Below, in pieces: positions 1-8,661 of a stretch of DNA of 64,000 nucleotides. Numbering within the stretch: the stretch's first letter is position 1; every line of letters starts with the position of its first letter. This DNA is from HLUCCA09 sp038745585 (GTDB lineage: Bacteria; Pseudomonadota; Alphaproteobacteria; Rhodobacterales; Rhodobacteraceae): positions 310,001-374,000 of the forward strand of contig JBCDLH010000001.1 in the NCBI GenBank assembly GCA_038745585.1, in the 5' to 3' direction. The translations under genes and the position numbers were made by a program. Below the pieces are notes generated by a model. The model did no database searches and had not been told where the DNA came from. It saw nothing but the letters and a program-made list of their open reading frames with translations.

Positions 1-33
1 CGGCCCAGAGAAAGCCGAGATTGGCCGAAAACC

Positions 34-681
34 TCATGCCTCCCAATCCACGTCGAACTTGGTGACGAGGGCCTGGACCTGCGCTTCGGTGAGCTGACGC
101 GGATTGTAGCCGCGCATAAGGATCGCCAGCCGCGACGTGTCCTCGAGCTCCTCGATGGCGTTGCACGCGCCCTCGACGTCTTTGCCCGCCACCACCGGCC
201 CGTGATTGGCGAGCATGACCGCCGAGCGCTTGCCGGCGAGCCCGCGCACCGCCTCGCCCATCGCCGGATCTCCGGGCAGGAAAAACGGCAGGAGCTTGAC
301 CTTACCGAGCTTCATCAGCGCGTAGGGCGTGAGCGGCGGCAAGAAGTTATCCGGATCGACATCGGGCATCATCGACCAAGCGACCGAGTGGCAGGAATGC
401 AGGTGCACAACCGCGCCTGTCGTCGCGCGCGTATCGTAAAACGCGGTGTGGAGCGGCATTTCCTTGGTCGGCTTGTCCCCGTCGATCAATATCCCCGCCG
501 CATCAAAGCGGCTGAGGCGCGCGGGGTCGAGCCGGCCAAAGCTTGTGCCCGTGGGCGAAACGAGGAGCCCGCCATCCTCGGTCCGCGCGGAAATGTTGCC
601 CGTGCTGCCGCCGGTCAACCCACGGTCGAACATGGATTTCGCCAAAAGGCAGATCTGCTCGCGGAGCTGAGCTTCGGTCAT
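34..681 (-). CDS. otnC: Class II aldolase/adducin family, OtnC-like 3-oxo-tetronate 4-phosphate decarboxylase
   Basis: A 215-residue zinc-dependent class II aldolase family protein. In the C4 acid-sugar pathway OtnC decarboxylates 3-oxo-tetronate 4-phosphate to a triose phosphate. The glycine-rich phosphate-binding segment (TGGSTGNISAR), the acidic residue in KEMPLHTAFY and the metal-ligand pair in VVHLHSCHS are visible, with a further His in ANHGPV. The ATG at 681 is preferred because a GGGAGG ribosome site precedes it and the family starts here; a TTG at 711 in the same frame would add ten atypical residues. It is the last gene in view of the operon tctCBA-hydrolase-ltnD-denD. Family assignment is firm; the exact substrate is inferred from denD and the ltnD-like gene. 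Confidence 0.85.
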   Translation of the reverse strand: MTEAQLREQICLLAKSMFDRGLTGGSTGNISARTEDGGLLVSPTGTSFGRLDPARLSRFDAAGILIDGDKPTKEMPLHTAFYDTRATTGAVVHLHSCHSVAWSMMPDVDPDNFLPPLTPYALMKLGKVKLLPFFLPGDPAMGEAVRGLAGKRSAVMLANHGPVVAGKDVEGACNAIEELEDTSRLAILMRGYNPRQLTEAQVQALVTKFDVDWEA

Positions 682-814
682 GGGGCCTCCCGAGGATTGG
701 GGCGCGGGCAAGAGGTCGCTGCCCGATGACCTTGCCGAAATCCACAGCGGGCGCCAGGGGCCGCGGGCCTCCGCGTCCGAATGTGGCGTCCAGGCCGTCC
801 CGCATGCCGATCAT
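682..814 (-). pseudogene. otnK: Probable remnant of otnK (four-carbon acid sugar kinase)
   Basis: Only 133 bases separate denD from otnC, where otnK normally sits. An ATG (812-814) overlaps the denD stop in an ATGA arrangement and begins MIG, but that frame is not kinase-like. In another frame, just before otnC, the DNA encodes PLWISARSSGSDLL, resembling the usual OtnK C terminus (PLWxSxKSGNFGxxDL). The simplest reading is that a full otnK, translationally coupled to denD, lost almost all its length and kept its start and a decayed 3' end. This rests on recalled family motifs and short matches, so it is an inference. Confidence 0.45.
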
Positions 815-1800
815 CGACGCGCCCCGGGCGGCGCATCGTCTTCCAGATAGACGCGGATCAGGTCGTCGGGCGACCTTTCGGCCGTAAAACCGAGCGCCGT
901 CGCGGCCTCGGCGGTAAAGGCGCGGGGCCAGCTTGCGATGATGCGGGCAATCTCGGCGTCGGGCGCATCTGTGATCAGCGCTGTGGCCTCGGGCCCGGCG
1001 ACCCGGCCAAGCGCCGCGATCATCTCGGCGACCGTCGTCTCGACCCCGGGCATCGTCAGCGTGCGGCGCGGGCCGATGGCGGCGCTGTCGAGCCCGGCCG
1101 CATGGAGCAGGAACCCAACAGCGGCGCGCGGGCTCGCAAGCCAATGCTTGGTGTCGCGCGACACCGGCAGCGTGCTCGGCTGCCCGGCCAGCGGCTCACG
1201 CAGGATGCCCGAAAAAAAGCCAGACGCCGCCGCGTTGGGCTGACCGGGGCGGATCACAACAGTCGGCAAGCGCACGCCAATCCCATCGAGAAAGCCTCGC
1301 CTGGAATAGTCGTCGAGCAAAAGCTCGGCGATGGCCTTTTGCGTGCCATAGCTCGTCTGCGGTGCGCGAATATGGTCGTCTGAGATCGGATCGGGCAGCG
1401 GCGCGCCGTAGACGGCGAGCGAGGAGGCAAAGACGAGGCGTGGGGTGTAGCCATCTTCGAGGTGCGCTTGGCAGATCGCATCGAAGAGCGCGCGCGTGGC
1501 ATCGAGATTGATGGCATAGCCCTTGTCGAAGTCACGCTCCGCCTCGCCCGAGACGATGGCCGCGAGATGAAAGATCACGTCTGGCCGCTCGGCAATGAGC
1601 GCCTCCGCCGTCCCCTCCACGGCGATGTCGCGCGCCTCGGCTGTGCAGAGGCCTTCACCGCCCTCGGGGACCACCGGCACCGCGATATCGACAAGGTGCA
1701 CCCTGGTCAGAAGCGTTTCGGCGACGGCTCGCTCGCTGATCAGGCGCGCGGTCAGCTTTGCGCCGATCATGCCACCCGCACCGAGGATCAGAACACGCAT
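811..1800 (-). CDS. denD: D-erythronate dehydrogenase, NAD-dependent epimerase/dehydratase fold
   Basis: A 329-residue extended short-chain dehydrogenase. The N-terminal Rossmann motif reads MRVLILGAGGMIGAKL; the FHLAAIVSGEAE stretch, a catalytic SSLAVYG region and an SYGTQKAIAE (YxxxK) motif follow. The wording of these motifs matches DenD, which oxidises D-erythronate to 2-oxo-tetronate using NAD+ as the first step of cytosolic erythronate breakdown. It lies 15 bases downstream of the ltnD-like gene and its stop overlaps the ATG of the presumed otnK remnant, so it is mid-operon. The ATG at 1800 is the first codon of a canonical N terminus. Confidence 0.82.
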   Translation of the reverse strand: MRVLILGAGGMIGAKLTARLISERAVAETLLTRVHLVDIAVPVVPEGGEGLCTAEARDIAVEGTAEALIAERPDVIFHLAAIVSGEAERDFDKGYAINLDATRALFDAICQAHLEDGYTPRLVFASSLAVYGAPLPDPISDDHIRAPQTSYGTQKAIAELLLDDYSRRGFLDGIGVRLPTVVIRPGQPNAAASGFFSGILREPLAGQPSTLPVSRDTKHWLASPRAAVGFLLHAAGLDSAAIGPRRTLTMPGVETTVAEMIAALGRVAGPEATALITDAPDAEIARIIASWPRAFTAEAATALGFTAERSPDDLIRVYLEDDAPPGARR

Positions 1801-1815
1801 CGCGCGGCCCCAGCG

Positions 1816-2709
1816 CTAGGTTTCGCCGGGCAGGGAAAGGCCGGCTTGGCGGGCATAGACCTTGGCGATGGCCGCATCATCCTCGCCACCAAGACCCATC
1901 TCGACCGCCTTGCGGTATTGCGACAGCGCCGTCGCGGCGATCGGGGTCTCGAGCCCCGCGCCCTCGGCAATCGCCTGGACAATACCCAGGTCCTTGGGCC
2001 AAATGTTGATCTGGCTGAGCGGTGTGTAATCGCCGGCAACGATATGGGGCGCGCGGTTCTCCAGCATCCAGGAAGTGCCGGCGCATTGGCTGATGACCTC
2101 CAGAAATCTCTCGGGCGCGATGCCCTGGCTCAATCCAAAGGTCAGCGCCTCGCCCATCGCTGCGATGTGAATGCCGGCGAGAAGCTGGTTGGTGGCTTTC
2201 ATGGCGGAGCCGGCGCCGGCGCTATCGCCCAGCTCGAAGACAGTCGCGGCGATGGCATCGAGCACCGGCTGCGCTGCGGCAAACGCCTCCATCGTGCCCG
2301 AGGCCATCACCGAAAGCGCGCCCTCAGCCGCCTTTGCCGCACCGCCAGAGATGGGCGCGTCGAGGTAGTGAACGCCGAACGTTGCGCAGTGCGCCGCGAG
2401 GCGCCGCGCTGTCTCGGGCGGGATCGTGGGACAGGCGAGAACGACCGCACCCTCGGTCAGCTTCGGGACAGCGCCGTCCGCGCCGAAGAGCACGGTATCC
2501 AGCTGCTCGGCGTTGAGAACCACGACCACGACGGCCGAGAGCGCGCCCCAGGGTACGTCTCCGCGCTGTCCACCTTCGTCCGAAAGGCGCGCGATGGCCG
2601 CGGCGTCGAGGTCGCGGCCCCAAGTCGTCAGCCCGGCCCGCAGGCAGGATTGCGCGATGCCATAGCCCATGGCGCCGAGGCCGATGACGGCGACGGATTG
2701 CTCAGCCAT
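1816..2709 (-). CDS. ltnD: L-threonate dehydrogenase-like beta-hydroxyacid dehydrogenase
   Basis: A 297-residue member of the 3-hydroxyisobutyrate/6-phosphogluconate dehydrogenase superfamily. Visible motifs are the NAD-binding VIGLGAMGYGIAQS, the substrate-binding DAPISGGAAKAAEG and the catalytic-lysine region GSAMKATNQLLAGIH. In the tetronate pathway LtnD oxidises L-threonate to 2-oxo-tetronate. The ATG at 2709 was chosen because the frame upstream is arginine/proline-rich non-family sequence antisense to the hydrolase. It overlaps the 3' end of the hydrolase gene by 8 bases, supporting translational coupling. Together with denD it suggests the operon handles more than one four-carbon acid. 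Confidence 0.8.
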   Translation of the reverse strand: MAEQSVAVIGLGAMGYGIAQSCLRAGLTTWGRDLDAAAIARLSDEGGQRGDVPWGALSAVVVVVLNAEQLDTVLFGADGAVPKLTEGAVVLACPTIPPETARRLAAHCATFGVHYLDAPISGGAAKAAEGALSVMASGTMEAFAAAQPVLDAIAATVFELGDSAGAGSAMKATNQLLAGIHIAAMGEALTFGLSQGIAPERFLEVISQCAGTSWMLENRAPHIVAGDYTPLSQINIWPKDLGIVQAIAEGAGLETPIAATALSQYRKAVEMGLGGEDDAAIAKVYARQAGLSLPGET

Positions 2710-3574
2710 GTTTGCGCTCCTCTGTCGTCGATCGTTGGGATTTGGCGCGTTGCCAGCGCGCCGACAGGGCTTCTGTCGCATCCGGCTCGGAAAAGGCGAC
2801 GCCGTGGCCGGCATCAAATTCCAGCGCTTCGGCATTGGGCAGACGCGCAGCCATTGCGTGCTGTGCCTCGGGCGGGGCCTGGCCGTCACGCGCGCCAATA
2901 AGCACGAGCGTCGGGTGCAAGATACCGGGCAACGCCGCCCATACATCATGCGCGGCGCGGGCGCGGAGGAGCTTGGCATAGCCACCGCTCACGACGGACG
3001 GATCTGCGAACGCGGTCTCAAAGGCAATCCGCTCTTGGAGCTTCCTAGCGTAAGCAGAAGGATCGGAGATGGCGAGCTGGGCAATGGCTCGGTCTTGCAG
3101 GGCGAGCGAGGCGGCGGCGGCCTCCTCCCGCGGCAATGCCAGGAACGCCCCAATGTCGAAAGAGCTTCCACCTGCGCCCCCTGCGGTCGTGGAGGCCAGC
3201 GCGAGGCGTCCGACCCGCTCGGGCGCGGCGCGTGCCACATGGAGCGCCGTCATGCCGCCGAAACTTTCGCCAAAGACGTCTGCCTCCTGCCAACCGAGCG
3301 CATCAAGCAAGGCCAGCGCATCGGCGGCGTAGGCCTCCATCTCCCATTTGCCCGCTGGGCGATCGGAGCGGCCGATGCCGCGTGGCTCATACGTCAAAAC
3401 CTCGAAATCGCGCGCGAGCGCGGTCGTCAAGAATTGCCGCTTCAGCCGCAGATCGAAGTTTGACCCGCCGAGAAGAAGCACCTGCCCCTGGGGCTCGGCC
3501 GGGCGCGCGTGCAGAACGTAAAGCCGAAGGTGCTCCGTCTCGACAAGCCCTTCGGAGAGTATCGGCTCAGGCAT
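2702..3574 (-). CDS. Alpha/beta hydrolase, possible sugar-acid lactonase or esterase
   Basis: A 290-residue alpha/beta-hydrolase. The oxyanion/glycine segment (LLGGSNFDLR), the YEPRGIGRSDRP strand-loop, the nucleophile elbow GESFGG, a late acidic region in LVLIGARDGQAPP and the final His in EFDAGHGVAFSE give a complete Ser-Asp-His triad. The ATG at 3572-3574 overlaps the tctA stop by 8 bases; longer forms run into tctA. Its place between the transporter and the dehydrogenases suggests it opens a lactone or ester of the imported C4 acid before oxidation. That role is inferred from context only. Confidence 0.75.
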   Translation of the reverse strand: MPEPILSEGLVETEHLRLYVLHARPAEPQGQVLLLGGSNFDLRLKRQFLTTALARDFEVLTYEPRGIGRSDRPAGKWEMEAYAADALALLDALGWQEADVFGESFGGMTALHVARAAPERVGRLALASTTAGGAGGSSFDIGAFLALPREEAAAASLALQDRAIAQLAISDPSAYARKLQERIAFETAFADPSVVSGGYAKLLRARAAHDVWAALPGILHPTLVLIGARDGQAPPEAQHAMAARLPNAEALEFDAGHGVAFSEPDATEALSARWQRAKSQRSTTEERKHG

Positions 3575-5060
3575 CGGCGGCGCGGCGCGCGAGCCATGCG
3601 CGCACGAGGGGAAAGGCCAGCGCGAGGGCGGTGATGACAAAGAGCGTGCCCGCAATCGGGTGCTCGGTCGCGAAGAGCGTGATGTCCCCTTTCTTAAGGA
3701 TGAGGCCCTGGCGGAGCGTCAGTTCCAGCGTCGGACCGAGGACCATCCCGATCACCAGCGGCGCCATCGGCACGCCCTGCCGCCGCAGCAGAAACCCCAG
3801 CACCCCGGCAAAGCCCATCACCATCAGATCGAACGGATTGCCGCGCACGAAATAGATCCCTACGGCGCAGAGGAGCACGACACCGGTCATCATATAGGCC
3901 TCGCGCATCCGCAGGATCGGCGCGGCAACCCGGCCCAGCGCCATCCCGAGGGGCAAAAGCAGGAGATTGATGATGAAGAACCCCGCAAAGATCGCAGCGA
4001 TCAGCGTCGGATTGTCTTCCATCAAGCGAAAGCCCGGCGTGATCCCGTGGAGCGTCAGCGTCGCCAGCATCACAGCCGTGATCGCGTCGCCCGGGATGCC
4101 CAGCGCCATGGTGGGCACGAGCGCGCCTCCGGTGACCGCGTTGTTGGCCGCCTCCGACGAAATGATGCCATCGGGCTCGCCGGTGCCGTAAGCTTCCTTT
4201 CGCGGCGAACTGCGCTTGCCCTCGGCATAGGAGATAAACGCCGCCGTGGCCGCGCCCGTGCCCGGAAGGACACCGATCACGTTGCCGATGAGAACGGATT
4301 TGGCGAGCCCGGCCTTGCGCCCGGCCCATTCGCGCCAACGCGGCAGGACGATCCCGCGGAACGCGGCAAGCTCGCTGACCGCCTCGGGCTTGCGGCTCGC
4401 GCGGATAAAGACCTCGGACAGCGCGAAAATGCCGATGACGACAGCCAGCAGGTTAAACCCCGAGATCAGCTGCCAATTGCCGAATGTGAAGCGGGGCTGA
4501 CCGGTGACTGGGTCACCGCCGACCGAGGCAAGGAAAATCCCGATCACACCCGCCAGGAGGCCCTTGACGAGCGAGCCCGAGGAGACCGAGACGATGCAGG
4601 TCATCCCGAGAAGGATCAGCGCAAAGGTCTCCACCGGGCCGAAATTGAGCGCAAAGGCGGCGAGCTGCGGCGCGGCGATCAAGAGCACGACGGCCGACAC
4701 GAGCCCGCCGATCACCGACGCGATGGTTGCCCAGCCGAGCGCCTTGCCGGCCTCGCCGCGCTGCGCCATCGGATAGCCGTCAAAACACGTTGCGGCGGAT
4801 TGCGGCGTGCCGGGCGTGTTGATCAGGATCGCCGAGATCGACCCGCCATAGACCGAGCCAGCATAGACCGCGAGCAGGAGTAGGATCGCGGGGGCTTGCC
4901 CCATTGAGAGTGTAAACGGCAGAACCATCGCCACCGCAACGGTCGAGCCGATCCCTGGCATCGCGCCGAGGATGATCCCAAGAACTGTCCCGAAGAGCAG
5001 CGTCAGCAGCGCTTCGTTTGTCAGCAGGAGAGCGATGGCATCGGGCAGCGCGGCAAACAC
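3567..5060 (-). CDS. tctA: Tripartite tricarboxylate transporter large permease TctA
   Basis: A 497-residue multi-spanning inner-membrane protein of the TctA family, which normally has about 500 residues and 10-12 membrane segments. Family signatures include GIILGAMPGIGSTVA near the N terminus and its internal counterpart GVLPGTGAATAAFISYAEGK, plus GEPDGIISSEAANNAVTGG. It forms the ion-coupled channel subunit with TctB and takes solute from the periplasmic TctC protein. It lies 15 bases after tctB. The substrate of TTT systems is not readable from sequence; the operon points to erythronate, threonate or a related carboxylate. Confidence 0.93.
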   Translation of the reverse strand: MFAALPDAIALLLTNEALLTLLFGTVLGIILGAMPGIGSTVAVAMVLPFTLSMGQAPAILLLLAVYAGSVYGGSISAILINTPGTPQSAATCFDGYPMAQRGEAGKALGWATIASVIGGLVSAVVLLIAAPQLAAFALNFGPVETFALILLGMTCIVSVSSGSLVKGLLAGVIGIFLASVGGDPVTGQPRFTFGNWQLISGFNLLAVVIGIFALSEVFIRASRKPEAVSELAAFRGIVLPRWREWAGRKAGLAKSVLIGNVIGVLPGTGAATAAFISYAEGKRSSPRKEAYGTGEPDGIISSEAANNAVTGGALVPTMALGIPGDAITAVMLATLTLHGITPGFRLMEDNPTLIAAIFAGFFIINLLLLPLGMALGRVAAPILRMREAYMMTGVVLLCAVGIYFVRGNPFDLMVMGFAGVLGFLLRRQGVPMAPLVIGMVLGPTLELTLRQGLILKKGDITLFATEHPIAGTLFVITALALAFPLVRAWLARRAADA

Positions 5061-5075
5061 GGGCAGGCGGCGTCC

Positions 5076-5534
5076 TTAGAAGAGGTGCGAGAAGGGCGAG
5101 ACGGGAAGCGGCTGCTTCAGGATGTGATTGAAGAGCAGCACAATCACACCGGGGACGGCGACGGCGTAAGCCGCGATGGCAAGCGGGTTGCGGACGCCAA
5201 AGACCCAGAGCGAGATGACCGCAAAAGGGACCGAGCTCAGCATAAAACCGAGCCGCGTGACCAAGTTGGCGTAGACCAGAGCGGCCAGGACGAAGACGAT
5301 GAGCAACCCGACCTTGTCGATCGCTGCCACGCCTTCACGGCGGACCACGTCTTGGATCAGCGCGATGAGCGTGAGGCCGATCCAAAGGCTTAGGATAATG
5401 CGCGGAAAGAACACCGGCGATTGCGCTGCACCCAGCGCCTGAAACTCGGTTCCAAACGTGCTGACGAGAAGCGCGGCCCCAGCGATGAGGAGCGTGAGCT
5501 GCATCAGAACGCGCTCTGAGAGGTAGGCTGGCAT
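5076..5534 (-). CDS. tctB: Tripartite tricarboxylate transporter small permease TctB
   Basis: A 152-residue membrane protein with four predicted helices, the standard TctB layout: residues about 12-30 (TLLIAGAALLVSTFG), 45-60, 80-100 and 115-140. The FFPRIILSLWIGLTL stretch after the first helix is typical. It pairs with TctA in the cytoplasmic membrane. Poorly conserved as a family, it is identified by length, topology and position between tctC and tctA. The ATG at 5534 follows tctC by 84 bases. Confidence 0.85.
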   Translation of the reverse strand: MPAYLSERVLMQLTLLIAGAALLVSTFGTEFQALGAAQSPVFFPRIILSLWIGLTLIALIQDVVRREGVAAIDKVGLLIVFVLAALVYANLVTRLGFMLSSVPFAVISLWVFGVRNPLAIAAYAVAVPGVIVLLFNHILKQPLPVSPFSHLF

Positions 5535-5618
5535 GGGCGCCTCCGAGCGCGGGCACGGGCCGCGCCAAGGGTAAGCGCGCGGCGACCAAAAGAAGAGCCG
5601 CCGCGCCGGAGGGAGAGC

Positions 5619-6575
5619 TTAGTTGAGGCCGGCGGCGTCGATCAGCACGCTGTTGGCCTCGTATTGCGCGCGGAAGAACGCGTCGAACTCCGCAGCGCCG
5701 CGATAGTTGATCACAGTGCCCGAGTTGGCGGCGAACTCTTTGAAGCCATCGGACGAGACCGCCTCTTCGCAGGCGGCCTCAAGCGTTGCAACGACGTCCG
5801 GCTCGACCCCAGCGGGCGCAAAGAGACCGCCCCAAAGATAAAGCTCGTTGAGCGGCGCTTCGATCCCGGCCTCGGCCGCGGTCGGGACATCGGGATAGCT
5901 GTCGAGCCGCGTGTCGTTGAACACCATGAGGGGACGGAAATCGCCGCGCTGCATCAGGATTTCGGTGTCGCCGAAGAACTGGATCGTACCCGCGGTCAGC
6001 GCCTGTACGGCCGGGCCCGAGCCCTGAAACGGCAGGTGGACCATGTCGTCGATGATGCCGAGACCGGCAAAGCCAGCGACCGTCGTTAGATGCGTCATCG
6101 CGCCCGCGCCCGATGAGCCGTAGACAAGCTCGCCTGGGGCAGCCTCGACCGCGGCGACCACATCTTCGGCGGTCATGTATGGGCTGTCGGCGCTCGTAAA
6201 GAGGAGCGTCGGCGAGGCGGCGATGGAGCAGATCGGCGTCCAGCTATCGACGCCATAGGGCACGTCGCGGATCTGGGGCTGGATCGTCGACACTGTGATC
6301 GAGAAATAGCCGAGCTGGTAGCCGTCCGGCCGCTGCCCCTGAAGCGCCGAGGCCGCGACCGTGCCGGATCCGCCTGCCATGTTCGAGACGAACACGTCGC
6401 CGCCGATGGCCTCGGCGAAATGCGGCGCAAGCCCGCGCAGCAGCAGGTCTGTCCCGCCGCCGGCATTGAACGGCGCGACCAGGTTGATCGGCCGCTCGGG
6501 AAAGTCGTCAGCCGCGGCCAAAGACGCGCTGAGCGCAAGCGCGGAGAGACCGCTGAGCAGTGTCGAAAGCTTCAT
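5619..6575 (-). CDS. tctC: TTT periplasmic solute-binding protein TctC (Bug family)
   Basis: A 318-residue secreted binding protein. Residues 1-22 (MKLSTLLSGLSALALSASLA, cleavage near AAA-DD) are a Sec signal peptide. FPERPINLVAPFNAGGGTD is the family carboxylate-binding loop, and GSSGAGAMTHL forms the second loop. The ATG at 6575 was chosen because AGGGAGGA lies a few bases upstream and the signal peptide begins there; the frame is open for 17 more codons but they look non-coding. It is the first gene of the leftward operon and faces the LacI-type regulator across an intergenic region with two operator-like elements. Confidence 0.92.
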   Translation of the reverse strand: MKLSTLLSGLSALALSASLAAADDFPERPINLVAPFNAGGGTDLLLRGLAPHFAEAIGGDVFVSNMAGGSGTVAASALQGQRPDGYQLGYFSITVSTIQPQIRDVPYGVDSWTPICSIAASPTLLFTSADSPYMTAEDVVAAVEAAPGELVYGSSGAGAMTHLTTVAGFAGLGIIDDMVHLPFQGSGPAVQALTAGTIQFFGDTEILMQRGDFRPLMVFNDTRLDSYPDVPTAAEAGIEAPLNELYLWGGLFAPAGVEPDVVATLEAACEEAVSSDGFKEFAANSGTVINYRGAAEFDAFFRAQYEANSVLIDAAGLN

Positions 6576-6627
6576 GATGTTCCTCCCTGACGCCGTTGAA
6601 CGCGGCGCTGATCTTTTAGATAGCAAA

Positions 6628-6664
6628 TTGGTAGCGTTGTCATTCTGTATGTCAACGTTGTCAT
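6628..6664. promoter_or_regulatory. Tandem LacI-type operators between tctC and its regulator
   Basis: The near-perfect palindrome ATGTCAACGTTGTCAT (6649-6664, one mismatch between half sites) has the central CG typical of LacI/PurR-family operators. A second, weaker site (6628-6643) carries the identical right half GTTGTCAT with a poorer left half. The centres are 21 bases apart, about two helical turns, so both lie on the same DNA face. They sit upstream of tctC and of the divergent lacI-family gene, consistent with joint control and autoregulation. Confidence 0.65.
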
Positions 6665-6700
6665 GGTACTCTGCGCGGCGATACTGCTATCGTGTCGACG

Positions 6701-7735
6701 ATGACCAACGACGCGCCTTCTTCTGAATCTGGCGACAGGGCCCGCCGTGCGACACTGCGCGATGTCGCGCGTTTGTCGGGCGTGAGCGAAATCTCTGTTT
6801 CGCGTGTTATGCGGGGCGCGCCCTCTGTCTCGGCAGGTCTGCGGGACCGGGTAATGGAAGCGGCGAACGAGCTCGGCTATACGCCGAATCGCCTCGCTGG
6901 CGCGCTGAAGTCTCAATCGAGCAACCTTGTCGCCGTCGTTGTGCCCTCGATCGGAAACGGCGTCTTCCCCGAAGTGCTCGACGGGATCGAAACCGTGCTC
7001 ACCAAGGCCGGGCTGCAGCCGGTCCTCGGCATCACGCAATACGACCGCGCGCGCGAGATCGAGGTCCTGCGCGACATGCTGGCCTGGTCGCCCATGGGCG
7101 CAATCATCGCGGGCACAGACCACGATCCGGCGGTCGCGTCGATGCTCGCGCAGCACGCCATTCCGGTGGTCGAGTGCATGGATATCGACCGGCCGCCGAT
7201 GCAGGCCGCCGTTGGCATCTCCAACGTGCAAGCCGCGCGTGACGTGGCCGATCTCCTCCACGCGCGCGGCTATCGCCATCCGGGCTATGTTGGCGCATGG
7301 GCGGAGCGGCCGGATCGGTCCAAGGCGCGTCGGCTGGCCTTCGAAGCACGGTTGGCGGAGCTCGGTATCCCGCTCGTCGACAAGGAGATCTCGCCGCGCC
7401 CGGCCACCTCGCATGTCGGCGCCGAGTCCGCCCGAGCCCTCCTGGAGCGGTCACCCGAAATCGACGCGATTTTCTTTGCCAATGACGACCAGGCGCTCGG
7501 GGCGCTCTTTTACTGTCAGCGTCGCGGCCTCCGCGTGCCGCAGGATGTGGGGATCATCGGCTTTAACGGGATGGGCATCGGCCTCACGACACCCATCGTT
7601 TTGGCCAGCGTAGAGACGCCGCGCTATCAAATGGGGGTCGAAACGGCGCGACTCCTTCTGGCAGGCGCGCGCGATGGCGCGCAGCCCTCGGTCGTCGACC
7701 TGGGCTACCGCATCCGCGTCGGCGAGAGCCTGTAG
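6701..7735 (+). CDS. LacI-family transcriptional regulator of the C4-acid operon
   Basis: A 344-residue LacI/GalR regulator. Residues about 15-60 form the helix-turn-helix and hinge (ATLRDVARLSGVSEISVSRV, then the hinge ending NRLAGALKSQ). The rest is a periplasmic-binding-protein-like effector domain (from VAVVVPSIGNGVFPEVLDGI). An in-frame GTG at 6692 is an alternative start; neither has a clear ribosome site, and the ATG was preferred. It diverges from tctC with the paired operators between them, so it most likely represses the operon and is relieved by a C4 acid, its lactone or a phosphorylated intermediate. Confidence 0.9.
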   Translation: MTNDAPSSESGDRARRATLRDVARLSGVSEISVSRVMRGAPSVSAGLRDRVMEAANELGYTPNRLAGALKSQSSNLVAVVVPSIGNGVFPEVLDGIETVLTKAGLQPVLGITQYDRAREIEVLRDMLAWSPMGAIIAGTDHDPAVASMLAQHAIPVVECMDIDRPPMQAAVGISNVQAARDVADLLHARGYRHPGYVGAWAERPDRSKARRLAFEARLAELGIPLVDKEISPRPATSHVGAESARALLERSPEIDAIFFANDDQALGALFYCQRRGLRVPQDVGIIGFNGMGIGLTTPIVLASVETPRYQMGVETARLLLAGARDGAQPSVVDLGYRIRVGESL

Positions 7736-8124
7736 CGGCCGGTGCGCCCAACGCCACTGATCGCCGACATACGCGCGACGGCTTAGGCAAAGCACCCCGG
7801 CGTCGGTCCTTTGGCAAAGGGTCCCCGGTGGCTGCGCGTCGACGGCTCGCTCTCGCGCCCAGATCCAAGTGGAACCTCCAACATCTACAGGGCGGCTTGG
7901 TCTTTGACACAGGCGCGCCGGAGACTGAGATCCACGAATCGCGGCGTCTTCAGCGTGACCCATGACATGACCGACCGAGGGTCCGAGCCCCTACCGCTCG
8001 CCATGCCCCGCGACGCGCAGCGGCGCATCCAAGAAAACAGTGTCAAGGGGGCGCGCTCGGCGCGTGTTGCGTTAGGCCGCCAATGCGGCGCGCAGAACGC
8101 CCGCTCCGCACAAGCGTCCAAAGC
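7736..8124. other. Gene-free interval between convergent genes
   Basis: About 390 bases between the convergent regulator and lipoprotein genes. No reading frame here resembles a protein family, and I see no clear hairpin followed by a T-run. Confidence 0.5.
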
Positions 8125-8661
8125 TCACTCCGCCGTGCCGATACGCCGAACGGACGGGCCCAGTGTCGAAAGGACGGAGCGCGCATCGTAGGCCTGGGGG
8201 TCAGAGCGCGGTTTGCTGCCGCGAAAGACCAGAACGTTTGCGCTTGCCTCATAGCGCCGCGAGGCTGTCGTCGTGGTCGTCGTCAGGCCCACACCGCGGC
8301 TTACGCTGTAGACGCCGAGACCCACACGGTCGAACCCGGACGTGGTCGTCCGCTCGCGCAGCAACGTCTCGATGTCGCGGTCGGCGAGGCGGAACCAGTC
8401 GCCGCCCGACGCCACCGTGACCTCCGCCGCGCGAAAGAGGAGGTAGCGCTCGACCGTTTCGCGCGAGGTCGCGCTGTTGCCCTGAAAGCTGACGCGAAAA
8501 CGCCCACGCTCGAGCGGCGTCGTCGAATAGCCCTCGCGGCCGGAGGGGAACGCGGAGACCGGCCCATAGGGCGTCGGCTCCGCGCAAGCGGCCAGAAGGC
8601 CGAGGGCCAAAAGCGCCACTAAGGGGCGCATCAGGGGGTAGGACGAAACTGGCTTCGGCAT
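8125..8661 (-). CDS. Small outer-membrane-type lipoprotein of unknown function
   Basis: A 178-residue protein. After a short N terminus, LVALLALGLLAAC is a lipoprotein signal with a LAAC lipobox, so the mature protein starts at Cys about residue 26 and is lipidated. The body contains GRFRVSFQGNSATSRETVERY followed by an 'aEvT' segment (RAAEVTVASGGDWF), a pattern seen in the alphaproteobacterial CC0125/CC1285-type lipoproteins. GGGAG precedes the ATG at 8661; a second ATG at 8631 would also keep the lipobox. It is monocistronic. No enzymatic motif is visible. Confidence 0.75.
   Translation of the reverse strand: MPKPVSSYPLMRPLVALLALGLLAACAEPTPYGPVSAFPSGREGYSTTPLERGRFRVSFQGNSATSRETVERYLLFRAAEVTVASGGDWFRLADRDIETLLRERTTTSGFDRVGLGVYSVSRGVGLTTTTTTASRRYEASANVLVFRGSKPRSDPQAYDARSVLSTLGPSVRRIGTAE

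Noticed and set aside
1462..2901. 479-residue frame opposite denD and ltnD
   Set aside because: Spans two convincing genes on the other strand, Arg/Gly-rich, no motif.
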